Assembly (NCBI GenBank): GCA_932521025.1
Contig: OW051472.1
Location: 7,378,001-7,442,000 of the forward strand
DNA length: 64,000 nucleotides
Direction of reading: 5' to 3'
DNA from: Oscheius onirici
Taxonomy: Eukaryota > Nematoda > Chromadorea > Rhabditida > Rhabditidae
Below the pieces are notes generated by a model. The model was given only the letters and a program-made list of their open reading frames with translations, searched no databases and was not told where the DNA came from. Positions 58,724 to 64,000 of the stretch are shown piece by piece; positions within the stretch are counted from its first letter, which is position 1, and the number at the start of each line of letters is the position of its first letter. Both the position numbers and the translations under genes were made by a program.

Positions 58724-59353
58724 CTAGTCGTCACGGCTGCCACATGCGTGAATCAGGTTGGACAGACGGTAGAGACGGTCAAAATCGCTTTCCTTTCTCT
58801 TCGGGGCCTGAAGAGGCTCAGTTGGGAGGGTTGGGGGATTGATGGGACCCACCATGTCCTCAACGATGGTCACACTGCTCCTTCGGTCTCCGAACATTGC
58901 GCTGTCGGGATCCGTCTTGCTATCCTGGAAGATTTAAAAATTTTGTTGTCTGCTCGGGAAGATGGAAGTAAACACGAAAGGTGATAAACAAAAGGGCACT
59001 GTTTCCAAGGGAATGGTTTTTGGTCGTAACTCTCAGAGATTTCCGTTTTTTGAATTCTTTTTTCACTCTTTTCCAGGAACAGGTACGAGACAGGGACACC
59101 GAGAACTGTAGAAGTCTGTTTTTAATTTTTCCAAGAAACTAAATGAAAAGAATAACTCACGAGACTGTCCTGCTTGGGCAGAATGTTCTTGATGGGAGAG
59201 GTCTGATCCTGCTTCTTGTCAGAAGAATACCACCAGTTCTGAAATTGGTATAATAATTACCCATTGACTGACACTAACATAATGCTGGCTCGAGTCCTTC
59301 TTAATACTGTGCTCCATTTCGTCAAGAATTGGACCACCAGAGATACTCACCAT
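58724..59353 (-). CDS. Unrecognised 117-aa cytosolic protein
   Basis: Three exons on the minus strand, 59353-59279, 59238-59161 and 58924-58724, all phase 0, give 117 aa. No signal peptide or membrane segment. It is hydrophilic and looks disordered, with short conserved-looking blocks: QHYNWWYSSDKK, SPIKNILPKQDS, MFGDRRSSVTIVEDMVGP and, at the end, SDFDRLYRLSNLIHACG. Clean phase-0 splice sites and good codon use support a real gene. The blocks look like short linear interaction motifs. I do not know the family. It converges with the GPAT gene, with 113 nt between the stops. Confidence 0.6.
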
Positions 59354-59884
59354 TTTGAAGAGTTTGCTTGAGAGATGCTGCTTGTTGTAGCGCTGGGCGG
59401 ACCAGCTGAGCTCGTCGTCTTATATACGCCATCAACATGTTGACCAGAAGGGGCAGCCCCTCACGTGTGCCATGCAGAATAACAAGAGTGAACGGAGAGT
59501 GAGGAGACGGCTGGGAGAAGATTCGCGATAGACTTTGGCTGTAGGAACAGCAGTCTAAGAGCACATGATTTACGGAGGACAAAACAGTCCAGAGAGGACA
59601 ATTCAAAATACAGATTCCCTTTTTGAACAAAAGACGTCCACAGTTTGAATAACAGGGACATTTTCTCCTCTCCCGCTGTTTTTCTTCTGATTACTTGTTG
59701 CCATGAGGCTTCCCCAGCATTAGCGAAAACTATGAGCTGGCTTTCGCAAAATAACTGATCAACGTAAACATGTGCTATTTACCATCCAAACAGATTAAAA
59801 CTTTGAGAACTTGACCGTAGTCTGTGGTTTTGTGGAAGAAACAAATAACCTTCAGAACTGTGGCAGATACGGGTCAAACATTGT

Positions 59885-60095
59885 GGAGAGGCGGAGAAAC
59901 AGGGTGACAGAAATAGTACTGTTGCTTAATAGTGGGAGGGGAAGAGACTCTGGTGATTCGCAGACCATGATCGGGCTAGAAAGAGCTCTGCCATGTAGGT
60001 CACGAATGGTAGGGCACCATACTGCTTTTGACATTAGGGGTTCTGGCCGGGCTTATTGCCGCGTCAAAATTCTTGACTTCTGTTACGGTAGAACT
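59885..60095. repeat. Dispersed non-coding repeat, copy D
   Basis: Shares GACAGAAATAGTACT, CTCTGGTGATTCGCAGA then CATGA, CGGGCTAGA and AGGTCACGAATGGT with copy A in the same order. It shares TACTGCTTTTG with copy C and CTTCTGTTACGGTA with copy B. Compared with A it lacks a segment of roughly 120 nt between the first two words. Confidence 0.65.
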
Positions 60096-60119
60096 TCCAA
60101 ACTTTACAGTTTGGAAGTT
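60092..60119. repeat. Perfect 12-bp hairpin
   Basis: AACTTCCAAACT, loop TTAC, AGTTTGGAAGTT, with no mismatch. It abuts the right end of repeat copy D. It could be an element terminus, an RNA hairpin or chance. Confidence 0.85.
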
Positions 60120-60227
60120 TTTGCACTTTACAAAAAAACTATTTTATATAGTAAAATATAACTCATTACATTTGTTTTGAATAAGTTTTTCCTAATCCGC
60201 AGTTGTATTCGGAACTACCCAGAACAA

Positions 60228-60901
60228 ATGCTGCACTTGCGCTACTGGCTGCTGTTTCTGGTTGTCGCCAGTACATTTTCTACACCTCAAGTCTCAAAGT
60301 AGGTTCTACCTTTGAAATAACCTTCAATGTTTCAGCAGCACACAATACGGCAAGATGTGTCCGATTCCGAAACAAACCAATCCCGATGGCTGGGAGAGGA
60401 CCAAGGAACCGTGTCCAAAGGAGAATCACTCCTGTATGGCCATACTTCACGGAGAGAAGTTCCAGGACGGCGGCTGTATAATAAGCGAGAGCAACACCTT
60501 CTACCATCCGAATAAGACGCGATACATCAATGTCTTTCTACTGAAGGAGAATCCGTGCAAAGAAGGGAAGACCGGCGTACACACACTTGGAAGCGATGTG
60601 GATGGAACGATGCAGGTCAAAGTGTGCTGCGACAAAAAGTGTCTGCCAGATCCATTTTCTTGGAAAGATGTGAGTTCCTTTTATTTATTTGCATCAATCA
60701 GATTGAGAAGAATTCACCATACTTTTCCAGCAATTCCATAACTTGTGGCTGGCGTGCGTTGGTGGAGTATTAGGAGGCCTGATCAGTTTCGGCTACACGC
60801 TGTCCTTCACCCACATGGGCTACGTCAAGTGCAGAGCCAAGAAAGTCGTTCTCAAGGCCAAAAAACGAAAGTCGAGGAAATCGAAGAACAGGAAACCGTA
60901 G
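60228..60901 (+). CDS. Single-pass membrane protein with three-finger-like ectodomain
   Basis: Three exons, 60228-60298, 60336-60669 and 60731-60901, give 191 aa. Signal peptide (MLHLRYWLLFLVVASTFS). The ectodomain (24-135) has Cys at 32, 50, 57, 71, 98, 121, 122 and 126, ending VKVCCDKKCLP. A final CC-x3-C and a central PCPKENHSCM...GGC resemble Ly6/uPAR and TGF-β-receptor three-finger domains, though the usual closing CN is CL here. Two N-glycosylation sequons (NHS, NKT). The membrane segment is at about 140-160, then a short, very basic cytoplasmic tail (KKVVLKAKKRKSRKSKNRKP), without a kinase domain. Family and ligand unknown. Confidence 0.7.
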
Positions 60902-61349
60902 AGAAGCCGGTCGCCCCGTTGAGTATTCGAAACTGCCAATTCATAAAGATGATATCAAAGTCCGTCTAGAAAGTTCTCCATTGTGTTTTAGCAGAAGCCG
61001 GCTGATAAGGCGAACCACGATAAGAGGTACTAGAGGAGTTAAGCTTTGCTTTTGGTTTTCATCCAGTCTCGTGATTTTTGTCTTCTTGTTAATCTACCCT
61101 TCTTTGGTGTTTTCTTTATCAAGTAGTGCATAAACATCCGTTTTCAAAAAAATTCCGATTTATCCGGGTTGAGAGAGTGGTTCAAAGCAGCTGAGCATTC
61201 CCACGTTTTTGAATATCAATTAGAACTGAAGACTATATTAGAACTGAAGAATATATTCCATCTTTGACATCCCCGCTTGAAAACTTTGACAAAACTAAAA
61301 ACTAGCTTGCAATGAGGATTTTTTTTTCAAAGTTCCAGTGCTTTCAGGT
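60902..61349. other. Intergenic region with an 18-bp tandem duplication
   Basis: About 450 nt. At 61219-61254 the unit TTAGAACTGAAGACTATA is followed at once by TTAGAACTGAAGAATATA, one base different. Otherwise nothing recognised. Confidence 0.6.
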
Positions 61350-61705
61350 ATGCGTTTCTTCATCGCTTTCTCGGCTCTTGTAGCTCTCACCATTACCAAC
61401 GTGATTCCCAGAGGAGAGGATGTTCTTTTGCACGGAGCCTTGTGTCAGCCCTGTATCCAACTCATCACGGTAACTGCCCAAACAACCTAAAGAATCTGTT
61501 TGCTTAGAACGGCGAGTCGAGAGAAGAGGGAAACTTTGACAGCTGGTTCAAGAACGAGACGAACAAGGTCTGTTCTGGTGTCGGAGTCTTGAAGACGGAA
61601 TGTCAGTCGTATTTTATGATCAAGGAAGAAGAGATCAATCACTTGATCGACACTAAAGCCGAGCCCAAATTGGCTTGCCAGGATCTGGACATGTGCGATA
61701 AATAA
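61350..61705 (+). CDS. Saposin-B-like secreted protein (caenopore-like), copy 1
   Basis: Two exons, 61350-61469 and 61508-61705, give 105 aa. Signal peptide (MRFFIAFSALVALTI), then one saposin-B domain with the six-cysteine pattern: Cys 32, 35, 62, 72, 97 and 103 (LCQPCIQLIT, VCSGVGVLKTEC, LACQDLDMCDK). One N-glycosylation sequon (NET). Nematode saposin-like proteins act on lipids or as pore-forming antimicrobial peptides in the gut; which applies here is not visible. The ATG lies 2 nt behind CTTTCAG, a likely spliced-leader acceptor. A related gene follows 207 nt downstream. Confidence 0.8.
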
Positions 61706-61911
61706 ACTTTGTACCTATTTCGAAAAAATCTGTTCATACGAATGACTTTGTTCCCGTCTCCCAAGAGGTTATCACTCACGAACTCCGTCTCCCAATCCGG
61801 TCCACGTAGACTCCGGGAAGGCATAGATTGATAAGCAGTGTCACTTTAATCAAAGTCTCCGAGTTGTTCTTTTCATGTTTTCCTCCTAGACTCCAGATAT
61901 TTTGTAGCAAG

Positions 61912-62679
61912 ATGATTTCGCCTCGCTCACTCTTACTGCTGGCTCTGGTTGTTGTCTCCATCGCCTTCGTCGTTCCCGGAACTCTCACTAGGGGACAGGC
62001 TGCTCTTCTCGACGGACTCATGTGCAGGCCTTGCATCGATCTCATTACTGTGAGTTTTAAATTTTAAATGGAAAAGTGGCTGGGACTTTGAAATGTACCC
62101 CCAGATTTGGCGGTCTCGGCAATAAGGTACTCCGGGAGTAAATAGAAAAAGCTATGAGTCGGCTCATCGACTGCAGGTCCATCTGCCTATCAAACCCGTA
62201 GGATGTCCCTCTTGATCCATCTTGCGTTCATTGGACGGATTTTACCCTGTGCACTTTTGAGCGATGCACTTAATTTTTTATGAGCCAAAACTTTAAAAAA
62301 GCCTCGTTCGAAATACAACGCTCTCTGAGTTCCCATGTAACGTGACTAATCTTGTGACCAAAACTTTCATGTCTTGACTATCGCGTGTTCTCATTTGAGT
62401 ATCTAATCTTTGGCCTGTTCAGAACGGTGAGAACAACGCCATCGGAAGCTTCAACGGCTGGTTCAACAACGAGACCAACTGGCTCTGCTCTCCCCTTGGT
62501 CATTTGAAGAATGAGTGCGTCAAATACTTTAAGCAGGTAATCAAACTTGGTTTTCCACGAAGACACTAGGAATTCAGTACGAGGATGACTTTGATCATTT
62601 CATCACGACCGATGCCGATCCTCGCACTTCTTGCCAAGAAATTGACTTCTGCGACAAGCCGTCCAGCGTTTCTCCATAA
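61912..62679 (+). CDS. Saposin-B-like secreted protein (caenopore-like), copy 2
   Basis: Three exons, 61912-62049, 62423-62536 and 62578-62679, give 117 aa. Same layout as the preceding gene: signal peptide (MISPRSLLLLALVVVSIAFV), then Cys 38, 41, 68, 78, 103 and 109 (MCRPCIDLIT, LCSPLGHLKNEC, SCQEIDFCDK). NGE...FNGWFNNETN matches the NGE...FDSWFKNETN of copy 1, and intron 1 is at the same codon, so the two are tandem duplicates. Copy 2 has gained (or copy 1 lost) an intron and has a longer intron 1 (373 nt). AATAAA follows at about 62690. Confidence 0.8.
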
Positions 62680-63184
62680 AGAATCAGGAATAAAACATTC
62701 CGTAGAATATTTTGAATTCCAAATAGGATGAGGAGGCGTGAGGAGGGCGAAATCTCGCCATAGCCGGTCAAATATTTGTCTAGTGACCAGTTCTACTTGT
62801 TCTTTTCTCCTCCAAATGTGCCGAACGATGTTTCTCCGGCTAGTCTCTTTTTTTTGCTTCTTTTTCTTCTCGAACGCACATTCCTTTCCACTAGAAGTCG
62901 TACGGGATCTGGCCGTAAAGATGAGTGACCACGGCGGTACTAGTTGACAATAGATACTCTCGCACGCCCATTTTACTCTGAACGTACCTCTTCGGTTCAA
63001 GAGCCACGCGGGACACGAGCCGCTAGGCAGTCAGTGAGAAACATCGAGCTCTTGTTCGCTTAGTTATTTTCATTCTTCTGCCTATTTGAACTTTTGTATT
63101 CTCCAGAGTCAAGATGAATTTTTTTTACTACAAAACCTTTCACATTTCTCAACGGAAAACTTTCAAGATAATTTACTTGCAGAC
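62680..63184. other. Intergenic region before the MAM-like gene
   Basis: About 500 nt. ORFs on both strands are shadows. It should contain the promoter of the last gene. Nothing recognised. Confidence 0.4.
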
Positions 63185-64000
63185 ATGTACATCATCCTCA
63201 TTCTTCTCTTGTTCAGGATAACGGGTATGTTAAATTGTAAAAAAAAACATCTTCCTATCAGAATCATGCAGTCCGTTTTCAATGGATAACTTTGTCGGAA
63301 ACATGGGAACTATTGGTGTTCCTTCGGGGACACCGGGTTCAGCCAGAGCTCGTGGTCAAAATACCCTCTTGGGTCAGGAAGTCGGCGGTTCTTTGGCTCT
63401 TGGAACCTCGTCGAATCCGCCGATCACTTCTGCGGACCAGCTGAACTGCGAAGAATTTGACAATACTTGCAGATGGAGGAACATGGAAGGACTTTTCGTG
63501 GACGAGTTGGATTGGTTTCAGGTGTTCAGGAGAGGAATTGTGAAAATTTCAATTTCCAGGGTTCCGGTCATTTGGACCAAGGACGTCTTCAAGTAGCCAC
63601 AGGAACCAACGTCTATCCCGACGGAAGTTATGCCATTGTGGCAACAGATACCGTTCAACTGGCTACAGCCAAAGCCATTCTTGTTAGTGATCAAATTCAG
63701 TGTCAAAATGGACCGGGACTTTTGAGATTCATGTAAATTTTAGCATATGATCGTAAAACAAAGTCTGTTCTAGGTACTGGACTTCGCCGGAAGTTCGTCT
63801 GAAAGCCTGTACAAAGCCGGTCGCTAGACCATTCCCAGAATTCTCGTATTGTTCGCCAGTTATTGAGAATGGAGATCCCGGTCCGGCGATAGTTCAAATT
63901 CCTGATCAGGGCAGAACTCCGTTCCAGGTTTTGAGACTTGTTTGTGCCAAACGATTCATTTTCAGCTCTATATAGTCTCGGACAATTTTGTCTTCAGAGC
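63185..64000 (+). CDS. Secreted MAM-like domain protein (partial at window edge)
   Basis: Exons 63185-63224, 63262-63521, 63560-63732, 63774-63927 and 63966-64000 (runs off the window). Signal peptide (MYIILILLLFRITG). A Gly/Ser-rich stretch is followed by CEEFDNTCRWRNMEGLFVDE, LDWFQGSG, then LLRFMYWTSPEVRLKACTK and FPEFSYCSPVIENGDPGPAI, then PFQLYIVSDNFVF. The CxFE...CxW...DWxxGSG start and the later RYWTSP-like block resemble the MAM-related domain of nematode extracellular proteins. The role is likely extracellular adhesion or matrix, by inference. The start ATG could also be further upstream (63113). Confidence 0.65.

Larger units (their letters stand above)
59354..60227. other. Intergenic region with repeat copy D and a hairpin
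   Basis: About 0.87 kb. Contains a dispersed repeat copy (59885-60095) immediately followed by a perfect 12-bp hairpin (60092-60119), both listed separately. No gene seen. Confidence 0.5.

Noticed and set aside
58412-58984. 190-codon plus-strand ORF
   Set aside because: It overlaps the GPAT 3' end in another frame and is antisense to the last exon of the 117-aa gene; both of those have clear support.

Overview
The window looks like nematode nuclear DNA. Genes are split into many short exons by introns mostly of about 36-60 nt (a few are longer) with a TTTCAG-type 3' end. Several start codons sit 1-6 nt behind an isolated TTTCAG/TTTTAG, as expected for spliced-leader acceptors. Gene types common in nematodes are present: a nematode-style 7TM chemoreceptor, an MSP-domain protein, saposin-B (caenopore-like) peptides and a MAM-like secreted protein. 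I cannot name the species. A recognisable exportin-5 argues against a close relative of Caenorhabditis. All gene models below were spliced by hand from frame, GT/GC-AG sites and remembered family sequences, so exon edges may be off by a few bases.

Layout. 1-615: 3' end of an A/B-type cyclin. 868-1109: tiny secreted Gly/Tyr-rich peptide. 6212-7367: complete paired-domain (Pax) gene made of eight small exons that no single ORF reveals. 7812-8911: MSP-domain tail-anchored protein. 9687-14866: GPSM/AGS3/LGN/Pins with TPRs and four GoLoco motifs. 15325-19640: exportin-5. 19874-22076: EXT1-like exostosin. 22174-23626 (minus): MRPS18B followed by NDUFA2, a likely two-gene mitochondrial operon. 24248-25946: AP-3 mu. 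26341-27895: CHID1. 28105-28817 (minus): NCS-1/frequenin. 28.8-34.7 kb is gene-poor and holds a roughly 1.8 kb inverted duplication. 34718-36593 (minus): SLC17-type transporter. 37539-39344: PREB/Sec12. 39474-41572 (minus): neuropeptide-type class A GPCR. 41.6-49.5 kb: no gene that I can support. 49581-50773 (minus): nematode 7TM chemoreceptor. 51340-51945 (minus): SYNJ2BP-like PDZ tail-anchored protein. 52333-53765 (minus): secreted preproprotein ending in an eight-cysteine module. 53905-54378 (minus): doubtful small secreted protein. 56512-58611: GPAT3/4-type acyltransferase. 58724-59353 (minus): unknown 117-aa protein. 60228-60901: three-finger-like membrane protein. 61350-62679: two tandem saposin-like peptides. 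63185-64000: 5' part of a MAM-like secreted protein.

The genes are mostly unrelated housekeeping and signalling genes (secretory pathway: Sec12, AP-3, EXT1, CHID1; mitochondria: NDUFA2, mS40, PDZ anchor). The only functional clustering I see is the mitochondrial pair and the block of small secreted or membrane proteins at the right end. The most interesting items are the cystine-rich preproprotein, the Pax gene, exportin-5, the inverted duplication and a dispersed non-coding repeat family with at least four copies.
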